This document shows positions 25,783 to 34,407 of a DNA stretch of 64,000 nucleotides, in pieces. The stretch spans positions 36,165-100,164 of the forward strand of contig JAJDWA010000050.1 in assembly GCA_022825825.1 (NCBI GenBank). The letters are read 5' to 3'. The stretch's first letter is position 1; each line of letters starts with the position of its first letter. A program made the translations under genes and the position numbers. The stretch is from Candidatus Poribacteria bacterium (GTDB taxonomy: Bacteria; Poribacteria; WGA-4E; WGA-3G). The notes below the pieces were generated by a model, which did not search any database, was not told where the DNA came from, and saw nothing but the letters and a program-made list of their open reading frames with translations.

Positions 25783-27011
25783 AGACTCTTGAACCCAAGA
25801 GTCTTTCCAAAATCCCAAAGGGAACCGTAGGTATTGTACAGGCCCATTGTGACAACAGAGAATTAAAGGTCAAATTCAAACTGTGCAATACGTCTGTGGA
25901 AGTGAAAGTCAAAGAAAAACAAGTCGCGGAAAAAATTTTTACAGTTTTGTGTATTGATGGTGGCGGTATCCGCGGCATTATCCCAGCAGTGATCCTTGAC
26001 TATATTGAGCGGCAAATGAAGGAACGGCTGCCCGATGGGAGCGACAAAGATCAACTGCGAATCGCGGATTTCTTTGATCTCATCGCAGGTACCTCCACCG
26101 GGGGCATCATCGCGCTGGCACTCACCAAGCCAGACGATAGTCGGGAGAGACCTAAATATACAGCAGAAAGGTTAGTCGATTTGTACCTGAACGAAGGGAA
26201 AAACATCTTCAATAGACCCAAATCCCACCGTATCCGCTCAGGATATGGATGGATCAACAAGAAATACCCGGCAGACGGGATACAGAAGGTTTTAGAAGAA
26301 TATTTCGGGTCTACCAGACTCAATCAAGCCGTCACCCGAGTGTTAATTCCAACTTATGACATGCGAGGTGCCCGTGTTCATTGGCGAAATGACTTTGATT
26401 GCCGGAGGGGTGGACACCCTCGCTTCTTCAAGAGTTATTCTATAAACGACCAGACCCAGGCAACGGAAAACCCCTTGATGCGGAATGTAGCCCGTGCTAC
26501 TTCCGCCGCTCCAACTTATTTTGAGCCCATTGACCTTGACCTGCAGCCGTTGCCTAACCTGACGCTGGTTGAAACCCTCGTTGATGGCGGTATCTTCGCA
26601 AACAATCCCGCAATGTGTGCTTATGCGGATGCGAAACGAATACTGCGAAGCGAGGGTAGACCCAACGATCCAGTCCTACTTGTCTCCATCGGAACAGGAA
26701 ATCTAACGGGAGCTCTGAAGGCAGAAGCGGCAAAGAACTGGGGGAAACTTTCCTGGGTTGACACACTGATCACAATGATTTTTGATGGTGCCAGCGATAC
26801 TGTGAACTATCAACTCCAATACTTGATACCCGAATGTAACTATCATCGCTTTCAACCGCAGCTCACCTTCGGTCAAGACGAAATGGACGATGTGAGTCGA
26901 GAGAACTTGATATCGCTAAAAGCACTCGCAGAAGGCTTTATTGAAGACAGACAATCTGACCTAAATACCATCAGTCAACGGCTCGTGACGAATCGGCTCT
27001 TGAATCTCTGA
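25737..27011 (+). CDS. Patatin-like phospholipase (CapV-type architecture)
   Basis: The protein has 424 aa. Residues 1-70 form a small N-terminal domain (GTVGIVQAHCDNRELKVKFK) that looks like an SH3-type beta barrel. The patatin domain follows with the oxyanion motif DGGGIRGIIPA (about 78), nucleophile elbow GTSTGG (about 118) and catalytic Asp in DGGIFANNPA (about 283). This Ser-Asp dyad enzyme should hydrolyse acyl chains of membrane lipids. The layout is close to patatins used as defence effectors, but no cyclic-nucleotide synthase (CD-NTase) gene is adjacent; the partner is a membrane protein overlapping by 46 bp. Confidence 0.82.
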   Translation: MSQRMPPEGSPVRLLETLEPKSLSKIPKGTVGIVQAHCDNRELKVKFKLCNTSVEVKVKEKQVAEKIFTVLCIDGGGIRGIIPAVILDYIERQMKERLPDGSDKDQLRIADFFDLIAGTSTGGIIALALTKPDDSRERPKYTAERLVDLYLNEGKNIFNRPKSHRIRSGYGWINKKYPADGIQKVLEEYFGSTRLNQAVTRVLIPTYDMRGARVHWRNDFDCRRGGHPRFFKSYSINDQTQATENPLMRNVARATSAAPTYFEPIDLDLQPLPNLTLVETLVDGGIFANNPAMCAYADAKRILRSEGRPNDPVLLVSIGTGNLTGALKAEAAKNWGKLSWVDTLITMIFDGASDTVNYQLQYLIPECNYHRFQPQLTFGQDEMDDVSRENLISLKALAEGFIEDRQSDLNTISQRLVTNRLLNL

Positions 27012-27177
27012 AAAATGTCAGAGATATCATTTATACCCATTAATTCACTCGAGGGCTACTTCCGCGGACAATCTGTACTGATACGTAATAACGGAGAGAA
27101 CATATCCCAACGCTGTATCTAACTCGCGCCGATAGCGTTATATAATTGACTTTATACATACCTATCAGGAAAGTCTC

Positions 27178-27741
27178 ATGGCACACGAATATAAAGCATA
27201 TCTCACTGCTGAGGGCAGAGATCGTATCATCAGGAACGTTATTGACAATCCATACATGTCTAAGAAGGAAATAGACAAAGAAGCGGGTATTCCTTATGCG
27301 GGGAACCGACCTCTGAAATACCGAGAGGAAGTCATTTTAAAGCCGTGGATTCAAGAAAATACTCACTTTGTTTTTGGCGAGGACATTGATTGGCAAAGCC
27401 GAAGTTTTACCAATATGCGAGGCACTCCAAAAACACCTGATTTGGTTGGCAAGGATGCTGAGGATCAGACTATTATTGTTGAAGTCAAATTCAAATTTGA
27501 ATTCCTCGGTGATAAAAACCATATCCGTAGTGACCCTGAACATGACGCCATCGGTCAAATTCTACACGATGCTTCTGCTTACATGAGACCGTTTCTCAGT
27601 GACAACTTATTAGGGCAAATGCCGCGACTCTTTATTGTCAGTATAGATTTTTCGCCAAATGTTAACGCCGTCTGTGAACTCCTAAAGGCGTTCAACATCA
27701 ACAGCAAACATATCGCTATCGAGAAGATATTCCCCAAGTAA
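27178..27741 (+). CDS. PD-(D/E)XK nuclease-fold protein
   Basis: The protein has 187 aa with AGGAAAG upstream. The N-terminal 45 residues look like a winged helix (DNPYMSKKEIDKEAGIPYAG). The C-terminal part holds TPDLVGKDAEDQTIIVEVKF, the D...ExK signature of a PD-(D/E)XK endonuclease. GQILHDASAYM and LFIVSIDF segments follow, as expected for the core. It lies directly before an intact recombinase gene (38 bp gap), which suggests mobile-element cargo. Confidence 0.62.
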   Translation: MAHEYKAYLTAEGRDRIIRNVIDNPYMSKKEIDKEAGIPYAGNRPLKYREEVILKPWIQENTHFVFGEDIDWQSRSFTNMRGTPKTPDLVGKDAEDQTIIVEVKFKFEFLGDKNHIRSDPEHDAIGQILHDASAYMRPFLSDNLLGQMPRLFIVSIDFSPNVNAVCELLKAFNINSKHIAIEKIFPK

Positions 27742-27779
27742 AGCAAATATCAAACACTATTCACTTTTGAGGGCTACGC

Positions 27780-28709
27780 ATGAACGCTATAGTCAAAGCC
27801 GCCGAACCTAATGAATCACGATTACAACTTCGAAAAGGGACCGCATCCCTTATCAAAGCCTCTGTCTCCGAGAATACCCTCAAGGCATATCAACGCGCAC
27901 TTCACGGCTTGGAGACATGGCTATCGGGGCGAACGCTCTCCGATGCGCTGTTAGCTGATTACATCACGGGCTTACATGATGCTGAGAAATCCCCGGCAAC
28001 TATCGGACAGGTCGTTGCTGCTGTGAAATGGCAACTCAAACACCAGTCCAATGTACCGCTCTTACCGATGCCGATCACGCAGGCGACTTTGGCTGGGATC
28101 CGTAGGGAAGGACGCAACAGAGGACGCGGACAGGTCGATGGATTGGTATGGCGGGAAGTTGAAAGGATCTGCGCCTATGCCGAGGCGGATGGCACGCTCT
28201 TAGGTTTACGAGACTCGGCGATGATACGTCTGATGAGCGATTGTCTACTGAGGATCTCTGAGGTTGTTGCCGTCAACATCGGGGACCTCAAAGATAGTAC
28301 CCTAACACTCCAAGTGTCTAAAACCGACCAAGAAGGCATCGGTGAAACTCTCTACGTCTGTGAGAATACCCGTCGGGTCCTAAAGCAGTACTGTGAGCAA
28401 GCAGGTATCACGCGCGGGGCTGTATTCCGACACATTCGCCGCGGTGGGCATATCCAATCACAACGCCTGACAACCGTCTCCGCACGCCGCATCATCCAAA
28501 AGTGGGCGCGTGCAGCGGGCGTTGAAGGTTTCATCTCTGGTCATTCGCTTCGTGTCGGTTCTGCTGTGTCGCTCGCACAGGCGGGGGCGACAGTCGTTGA
28601 TATGCAGGTCGCAGGACGCTGGAAATCCTCTCAAATGCCCGCACATTATGCCAAAGCAGAATTAGCCGAACGTGGTGCAATCGCACGGTTCAAAGATGGA
28701 AAACGATAA
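27780..28709 (+). CDS. Tyrosine recombinase (Xer/phage integrase family)
   Basis: The protein has 309 aa. Residues 20-105 form the SAM-like core-binding domain (SENTLKAYQRALHGLETWL). The catalytic domain shows Arg in CLLRISEV, Lys in VSKTDQEG, HSLRVGS (HxxR), Trp in AGRWKSS in place of the second His, and the nucleophile in HYAKAEL. All catalytic positions are filled, so it is probably active in site-specific integration or excision. A broken paralogue lies 1.0 kb downstream, with an A/T-rich gene between the two, suggesting serial insertion at one site. Confidence 0.88.
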   Translation: MNAIVKAAEPNESRLQLRKGTASLIKASVSENTLKAYQRALHGLETWLSGRTLSDALLADYITGLHDAEKSPATIGQVVAAVKWQLKHQSNVPLLPMPITQATLAGIRREGRNRGRGQVDGLVWREVERICAYAEADGTLLGLRDSAMIRLMSDCLLRISEVVAVNIGDLKDSTLTLQVSKTDQEGIGETLYVCENTRRVLKQYCEQAGITRGAVFRHIRRGGHIQSQRLTTVSARRIIQKWARAAGVEGFISGHSLRVGSAVSLAQAGATVVDMQVAGRWKSSQMPAHYAKAELAERGAIARFKDGKR

Positions 28710-28929
28710 GTAGGCACCGATGTTTTGAGTGTGACCATTACACTCTGTCGTTCCCTCTAAAGACGTGGTTTCCGCCTAAACGGTTCGGGCTGTTATATCT
28801 CTCTTTTTCTGTGTCTCCCACCTACTTTTTTCAGGATTTTTCAACTCTATGCTCTGCCACAAGTGTAGAATTATGGACGGGAGTGTGGCATAATAAATTA
28901 CAGTAATAATTTGGAGGTTAATATAAATT
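28710..28929. other. A/T-rich intergenic region
   Basis: A CATAAT -10-like box at about 28888 precedes the gene at 28930. No hairpin terminator is obvious. The region separates the intact recombinase from the gene sandwiched between the two recombinases. Confidence 0.3.
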
Positions 28930-29628
28930 ATGTCTTATTTTGACGAATTAGAATCAAGGTTGAGGGCTATCAATTCCCAATTGCCAACATACTCTAAATG
29001 TCAACAATATGCAGAAAGACTTATCGGAGAAGCACAAGAAGTTATACAATATCACACAAAAGTGGAAAACTATGATAATGAAAACTATCACCCAGTTTTC
29101 TTTCATTTGTTTGCAATGTCCATGGATTGCCTGCAAGATATGGGGCAATTATTATCCCCAAATGTTGAAGAGTATAGATATTCACCAGCATATTACTTTG
29201 CTATTCGGGAACTTACCGATAACTTTATAGATTACTACTACCTATTATACAACATTGAAGATGCTCAAATGAAATTAGAATACCTACAATCTAATACTAA
29301 TAATCCATTTGAACGCTCTGCCACCAATTGGCATAAGGACAAAAATAGAGAAGTTAGATTTTCAGAAGGTGTTTTGCGGTGCGAAGGACTTATAGCGGTT
29401 TCAGAGAGAGAGGATTTAAAATACACTATGACGTTTATTTCAAAATTAGGGCATACAGATTTTCTGCTTATTCCTTTTCTTGATAAAAAACGACAGTTTG
29501 CCTTCTGCACACATGAATTATACCTTTATTACAATGGATTGGCTATGGCTACATATATGCTATTTTTGGAGTATAGGAAACTATACAAAAAATCTCCTAC
29601 AATGACAAATGATTTGCATAGATTGTAA
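28930..29628 (+). CDS. Hypothetical protein, A/T-rich and probably acquired
   Basis: The 232-aa protein has a TTGGAGG ribosome site. It is rich in Tyr, Phe, Asn and Glu and visibly more A/T-rich than its neighbours. It looks entirely helical (YAERLIGEAQEVIQYH, YYFAIRELTDNFIDYYYLLY), with a hint of a HEPN- or DUF5677-like bundle but no clear RxxxxH motif. It sits between an intact and a truncated recombinase, which supports recent transfer. Function unknown. Confidence 0.55.
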   Translation: MSYFDELESRLRAINSQLPTYSKCQQYAERLIGEAQEVIQYHTKVENYDNENYHPVFFHLFAMSMDCLQDMGQLLSPNVEEYRYSPAYYFAIRELTDNFIDYYYLLYNIEDAQMKLEYLQSNTNNPFERSATNWHKDKNREVRFSEGVLRCEGLIAVSEREDLKYTMTFISKLGHTDFLLIPFLDKKRQFAFCTHELYLYYNGLAMATYMLFLEYRKLYKKSPTMTNDLHRL

Positions 29629-29660
29629 GGTGGTTCGTATAGAAAACAAAGAACTGGACG

Positions 29661-30480
29661 GTGCCCAGGAAATTGCGATTGTCCCTTTGGTTGTGGGGTA
29701 GAAAGATCACAGACGGGCTTCTCGCTGAATATGCAACGCACTTGTTTGACATAGGCAAAGCTCCAGGAACAATCTCTATCGTGGCCTCCGCAGTGAAATG
29801 GCTGCTCAAGCACCAGAATGGCGGGAAGCCGGTGGAATTACCTATTACGTCCGCGACACTATCAGGTATCCGCAGAGCGGGGAAAGACAGAGGACGCGGG
29901 CAAGTAAATGGACTCACTTGGCAGGAGGTCGAAAGGGTTTGCTTTCTCGCGGAAATGGAGAATACGCTCACAGCCTTACGGGATGCCGCGATGATTCGGC
30001 TGCTGTATGATTGCCTATTACGAGTCTCTGAAGTTGTCGCTGTTAACGTTGGGGACCTGAAAGAAAAGACGCTTACACTCCGATCGTCAGAATCCGATCA
30101 GGAAGGGACCGGTGAAAGTCTCTATGTCTGTGACGCAACACGCGACATGTTAGACCGGTATCGCGAAAACACTGATATTACAGACGGTGCTATGTTCCGA
30201 ACATATCCGTCGCGGTGACCACATCCAACCGAATCGAATTACTACTCACTCTGCACGCCGTATCATCAAAAAGCGGGCTGATGATGCCGGAGTGAAAGGT
30301 TTTATCTCCGGACATTCACTCCGAGTCGGGTCTGCTATCTCCCTCGCGCAAGCCGGTGCAACTGTCGTGGATATGAAAGTCGCCGGACGCTGGAAATCCT
30401 CTCAAATGCCTGCGTACTACGCAAAAACCGAGTTAGCCGATCGGGGTGTAATTGCAAGGTTCAAAGACGAAAAACGATAA
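29661..30480 (+). pseudogene. Truncated, frameshifted tyrosine recombinase
   Basis: Similar to the intact recombinase at 27780 along nearly all its catalytic domain (CLLRVSEV, GHSLRVGSA, AGRWKSSQ, YYAKTEL). It lacks the first 45 residues, and one extra A near 30199 shifts the frame: the first part ends MFRTYPSR-stop while HIRRGDHIQPNR continues in the next frame. The active-site Lys region reads SSESDQ instead of SKTDQ. Three lesions make it inactive. Confidence 0.8.
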
Positions 30481-30676
30481 TCACGATTCACAAGTTATCA
30501 ACATGCTTCCAATCTTCCCATTAGCGAAGCGTCCGCGGTTGCTGGCGTGGGGAGCGGAGGCATGGCTTACGGGTAGCGTGGTATCTGTCAATCGGTGGCG
30601 TATGGCGGATGTGCGTACTCGCTCTTTGGCACAGCACGCTGGACACCGGTAGCAAGCCTGCACACCGACAGTTTTG

Positions 30677-30723
30677 GCACACTGCACGGATTGTGGGTGG
30701 GGAAAAAAGAGTTAGTCCTCAAT
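30677..30723. repeat. Left member of a direct repeat flanking the coiled-coil gene
   Basis: CACACTGCACGGATTGTGGG and following GGGAAAAAAGAGTTAGTCCTC recur with small changes at 32429-32472 (CACACTGCAGGGATTGTGCG). The repeat brackets a 1.7 kb segment with one gene. Confidence 0.5.
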
Positions 30724-30951
30724 TTTCTAAGCGGCTGTTGTATATCAGCAACAGTATGTATTAAATTATCCACACACTATAGATTGCGGTATCCAGTATG
30801 ATACATGCCTCTTGAACTTTATAAGGAGATTGATGGATTGGCATAAATCTTGCAAAAAAAACGTGGATGTTCTTCATGAACATTTTAGTATGAGAAATTG
30901 TTTTAGAATGAATGTAAAGACGAATAACTATTGAACTGAGGAGAATTAACC

Positions 30952-32283
30952 ATGAAAAACACGGATCGGGTCTTCAAAGAGATGAAACGTCTTGAATCCA
31001 TGATACCGTCAGGTTTTATGGGTATTGGCGATCACTGGGATTTCAAAGCACTCTGGGCACAGGTCAAGGCTGTACAGGAGGCTTTTAATGAAGCTCGTTT
31101 TTCAACGAGAGAAGAGCGCCAAGAAGCATGGACATCGTTTCAAAATTTGGTTGATAAGGTTAAGAAAAAACAAGCCGAAAACAGCGCTGAATCTGCTAAA
31201 TTACGGGATCGAATCGTTGGAAAGGCAGAACAGATTCCTCCGAGTGACGATAGATGGCTTGCGTTTTTGTTAACACTGGGAATGAGCGAAATTATAGAGA
31301 GTTTTTTCGGTGTATCTGACTCACGAAAAGAAGATTTGAAAAACGCGAATAAAGATTTGCAAGAACTCTGGGATCTTGCTAAGGCTAAGAACGATAATCT
31401 CCTACGCAAGGATAAAGATATCGCATACCAAGCTCTCAGAAGTGCTAACGAACGGCTCCAAGAGGCTTGGAATCAATGGAAGCAGGTTCGAGAAGAAAAA
31501 TCTGCTGAATTACGGAATCAAATTGTTGGAAAGGCAGAAACAGCCGTTCCACATGAGTTGACAGAACTGATTGGAACGCTTGGCTTAGCCTATCTAACGG
31601 ACGGTCTCTCTTTAATAGTGGAATGGCTTGAGGACGAAAAGTCGAAACTGCAAGCCCAACGCGAAGCACTGCAGGAGGTGTGGGCACTTTTCAAAAACGA
31701 GAAAAATGACCTCCTTCCGGCAGACAGGCAGACAGTATATCAAGCCCTCAGAGATGCCGAGTCTCGGTTGCAGAGGGCGTGGGGTCAATATAGCAAGGCA
31801 AGAGATGAGCATAATGCAGCTAGGCGTGAAAAACACGAGGGTTGGCTGAACAAGGTTGAAGAAAACTTGAGCAAAAATCAACAGCGTTCTGACAAGCTTA
31901 ACGGTGTTTTAGAACGCAAGCGTCAAAACCTCGAAAACAATCAAGAGCGCATTGGCAAGCTTGAGAATGCTTTAGAACGTAAGCGTCAAAACCTTGAAAA
32001 CAATCAAGAGCGCATTGGCAGGCTCGAGAATGCTTTAGAACGTAAGCGTCAACATCTCGATGAACTTTACGAAAAACTCTCTGATGCTAGAAGCGATTCT
32101 TATCGGGAACGTGTGGAAGGTTGGATCGAGAAAGACGACAGTTCTATTGAGGACATTGAAACACAACTCGAACGTGTGAATGGTTGGATCGAGGAAGACG
32201 ACAGTTCTATTAAGGACATTGAAACACAACTCGAACGCGTGAATAATTGGGTTCAAGAAGATTCCAGGACACTCAATAGCTGA
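30952..32283 (+). CDS. Long coiled-coil protein with internal repeats
   Basis: The 443-aa protein has a perfect-looking GAGGAG ribosome site. It is nearly all helix. Residues 70-130 and 165-230 repeat the pattern AELRNQIVGKAE...LGTLG..., followed by SRKEDL or EDEKSK. The C-terminal third carries three tandem copies of NNQERIGKLENALERKRQ and three of VNGWIEEDDSSIKDIETQLER. Two short hydrophobic patches (WLAFLLTLGMSEIIESFFGV, IGTLGLAYLTDGLSLIVEWL) could be membrane hairpins. Function unknown; it may be a filament or phage-like structural or defence scaffold. It is enclosed by short direct repeats. Confidence 0.55.
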   Translation: MKNTDRVFKEMKRLESMIPSGFMGIGDHWDFKALWAQVKAVQEAFNEARFSTREERQEAWTSFQNLVDKVKKKQAENSAESAKLRDRIVGKAEQIPPSDDRWLAFLLTLGMSEIIESFFGVSDSRKEDLKNANKDLQELWDLAKAKNDNLLRKDKDIAYQALRSANERLQEAWNQWKQVREEKSAELRNQIVGKAETAVPHELTELIGTLGLAYLTDGLSLIVEWLEDEKSKLQAQREALQEVWALFKNEKNDLLPADRQTVYQALRDAESRLQRAWGQYSKARDEHNAARREKHEGWLNKVEENLSKNQQRSDKLNGVLERKRQNLENNQERIGKLENALERKRQNLENNQERIGRLENALERKRQHLDELYEKLSDARSDSYRERVEGWIEKDDSSIEDIETQLERVNGWIEEDDSSIKDIETQLERVNNWVQEDSRTLNS

Positions 32284-32358
32284 TATTCCGCCCAAGCTCT
32301 CAGCGTTGACTTGGTGACAGAGAAAGTTTTTTGTTACTACGTCAGTAGTGTATTCAAG

Positions 32359-32399
32359 TATTGCTGATGGATCTCAGGGTTCATCAGCAATATATTTTT
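32359..32399 (+). terminator. Rho-independent terminator
   Basis: ATTGCTGATG (32360-32369) pairs with CATCAGCAAT (32382-32391), followed by ATATTTTT. It ends the coiled-coil gene. Confidence 0.8.
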
Positions 32400-32428
32400 A
32401 ACTACCTAAAAATAGTCCATAATATCTT

Positions 32429-32472
32429 CACACACTGCAGGGATTGTGCGTGGGAAAAAGGTTAGCCTTCAA
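32429..32472. repeat. Right member of the direct repeat flanking the coiled-coil gene
   Basis: See the copy at 30677-30723. Here the repeat is read through into a 77-codon frame (32444-32677). Confidence 0.5.
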
Positions 32473-32677
32473 TGAGCGACACGCCTTTTATCTTGCAGAT
32501 ACGGTTACTGTCCTTCGCGCTCTTATTGCAAGCACAGACTTGGAGATTGATTTTCCGTCTATTGTCAACGAGAATAAATTGGCACAAAAAATGTTGAAAG
32601 ATGGTGTGCGGTGGAGAGTTGTAGAAAGTGTTCTAATACGGATATCGCCAGTCCCAATGCTTTCCACGAGCGTATGA
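32444..32677 (+). pseudogene. Gene fragment of unknown family
   Basis: The frame reads CVGKRLAFNERHAFYLADTV and onward to about 77 residues. The same short coding-like stretch (GLWVGKKELVLN) begins at 30690, upstream of the coiled-coil gene. This suggests that one gene was split, or partly duplicated, when the 1.7 kb segment arrived. No domain recognised. Confidence 0.3.
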
Positions 32678-32726
32678 GCAGCGCGAATCCAGAGAATTGC
32701 GCTGACGACATTTTCCCTTGTCTGTC

Positions 32727-34154
32727 TCAGCGGCTTTTGGATCCTTGCTCACCCCGCTTCCAGATCAAATTATCCACAGCTCGGACGGAAACGCCTATAC
32801 GTTCACAGGCTGCTTCCAAGAGGACATGCGCTTCCAAATCTGATACATTTCGGTTTAAGAGTCCAGACACAAATCGGATGATATGGATATCCGGTTTCGT
32901 GGTATCTACACCGAATAACATGCAGAGGTACTGAAAACCTGCAGGTCCAAATCCATTGATGTCCAATCTGTCAATCTGAGATTGTGCTTGTGCTACCCAC
33001 TTTTTGAGAGCCTCCTCCTCAGGGATCGTTGGTGTTTGCTGAACAATCGGGACAAGGAACGTGACAACCTCATGCAGAACCCTCGCACGATTCTCATGAT
33101 TGTAATTGAGTTCCTGTTGCACGAACGCATGAGGCGTTGGATAATTGTCCATCAGATTTGCCAATTCACTCACCTGTTGTATCTCAGGACGGTTACTCAT
33201 AAAGGCTTTCAATCGCGGCACCACGAATGTTTTGTAAGGTTTGTTGAGCGAAAGGACACAATCAATGACACGCACAGCAGGCGGATTGGAATTGACCAAA
33301 CTTTCTGGGCTTGGAAGATTTGATGCGAATTTCTTTATCTCAGTTGCGATAGGGTCAATATCTGCTTCTGTAACGACCTTGCGCCCGACTTCCACGCGGT
33401 CTTTTAAAGTGTTTGCCGATTCGGACTTCTCCGTTTTTAACGGTTTCGCCTGTGTTTTCTGCTCTACGGAGGCGGTCAGCGACGTCAGGAGTTCTTCAAT
33501 CTTCCCTGTTTTTGACGGTTTCTGCGGAGGCTTGCGTTCAGGCCCCCTATCACTGTCCTGTGTGGGCCGCTTTGCTGGATCTCCCTTCTTTTCTAATGTT
33601 GCCGAGAGCAATCTCTTATATTCAGCATTTTCTGCTTCCACCTCTTTTAAGCGTTCTTCCGTGGCCGCGAGGCGTTCTGCAGTATCATCCGCAAAAAGAT
33701 TATCCCGGATAATTTCCACCTCACGCTTTTTGTCCGGTCTCTTAATTTTTCCAAGTAGGTCAGCAATAAGGAATAAGTGTACCCGAGTGCTCTCGGATTC
33801 AGCGTCCCCCTTAGGCGGATGTGCCCAAGTCGCATTTCGACATTCCACTATCAACCAAAGTTGATTTCGAAAGGTTTTGTCATCATTGAGTGTTCTTTCA
33901 AAAACTTCCTCCCAGTTTCTGTTAACGAGATGTGGAAAATCATTGATGTCAATCATAGATTCAATATCGCGACCAGATTCGATCAGACTCTGATAAATTT
34001 CGTCAGCCCGCCAATCGCCTACGGAATCGATAATCACGTCTTCAACATTCATACCCGGAATCTGCTTTAAATGAAAGATAATGAACGAGCGCATGGAGGC
34101 GCGGTATATATTCAGTGCTTTATTGAGTGCTTCCTGGTTTGGCAATACGTCCAT
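32727..34154 (-). CDS. Swt1-type HEPN domain protein fused to a helix-hairpin-helix region
   Basis: The 475-aa protein starts at ATG 34154 after GAAAGG. Residues 1-130 match the Swt1-like HEPN family (MRSFIIFHLKQIPG, WEEVFE, QLWLIVECRNATWAHPP); RNATWAH provides the RN...H motif of HEPN ribonucleases. Residues 145-270 are charged, Lys/Pro-rich linker. The C-terminal part (INGFGPAGFQYLCMLFGVDTT...PDIHIIRFV...) resembles the HhH-GPD DNA-binding fold. A HEPN plus DNA-binding pairing suggests a toxin or defence effector. No antitoxin is certain; the small gene at 34120-34338 overlaps its start. Confidence 0.6.
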   Translation of the reverse strand: MDVLPNQEALNKALNIYRASMRSFIIFHLKQIPGMNVEDVIIDSVGDWRADEIYQSLIESGRDIESMIDINDFPHLVNRNWEEVFERTLNDDKTFRNQLWLIVECRNATWAHPPKGDAESESTRVHLFLIADLLGKIKRPDKKREVEIIRDNLFADDTAERLAATEERLKEVEAENAEYKRLLSATLEKKGDPAKRPTQDSDRGPERKPPQKPSKTGKIEELLTSLTASVEQKTQAKPLKTEKSESANTLKDRVEVGRKVVTEADIDPIATEIKKFASNLPSPESLVNSNPPAVRVIDCVLSLNKPYKTFVVPRLKAFMSNRPEIQQVSELANLMDNYPTPHAFVQQELNYNHENRARVLHEVVTFLVPIVQQTPTIPEEEALKKWVAQAQSQIDRLDINGFGPAGFQYLCMLFGVDTTKPDIHIIRFVSGLLNRNVSDLEAHVLLEAACERIGVSVRAVDNLIWKRGEQGSKSR

Positions 34155-34338
34155 TTCTGAAAACCTTTCTATAATTTACGGCACAAACTTTTTCATCAGG
34201 GCGATCCATGCCAGATAGATGCCGATGTTTGAGATAGAATGTGGAGTGCTGCTTTTCCTTTTTACCTTGCTGGACTATATTCTTTGCTTCTTCAAGTATT
34301 TTGATAAAATCAGGATGGTCATGCGTTAATGCTGACAT
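34120..34338 (-). CDS. Small hypothetical protein upstream of the HEPN gene
   Basis: ATG 34338 follows AAGGAGCAC at good distance. The 72-aa product is MSALTHDHPDFIKILEEAKN followed by a basic tail. Its 3' end overlaps the HEPN gene start by 35 bp, giving a two-gene unit in which it could act as a partner or antitoxin. No family recognised; the frame also extends upstream into the TnpB right-end region. Confidence 0.45.
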   Translation of the reverse strand: MSALTHDHPDFIKILEEAKNIVQQGKKEKQHSTFYLKHRHLSGMDRPDEKVCAVNYRKVFRNGRIAKPGSTQ

Positions 34339-34363
34339 TACTAAGTGCTCCTTTCGTGATAGA

Positions 34364-34407
34364 CCCAAGCCTAAACACTTGGGCTTCTGCAAAAGTTACG
34401 CAGAAGC
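34364..34407 (-). ncRNA. TnpB element right end with two hairpins (possible omega RNA 3' end)
   Basis: CCCAAG (34364-34369)/CTTGGG (34378-34383) is an IS200/IS605-style subterminal hairpin. GCTTCTGC (34383-34390)/GCAGAAGC (34400-34407) is a second stem spanning the tnpB stop codon. The 3' end of tnpB and the adjacent right end are where TnpB guide RNAs arise in characterised systems. The exact RNA here is an inference. Confidence 0.45.

Noticed and set aside
25737..27011. Complete CBASS operon
   Set aside because: No CD-NTase, E1/E2/JAB or HORMA/TRIP13-like gene is adjacent; only the effector-like patatin is present.
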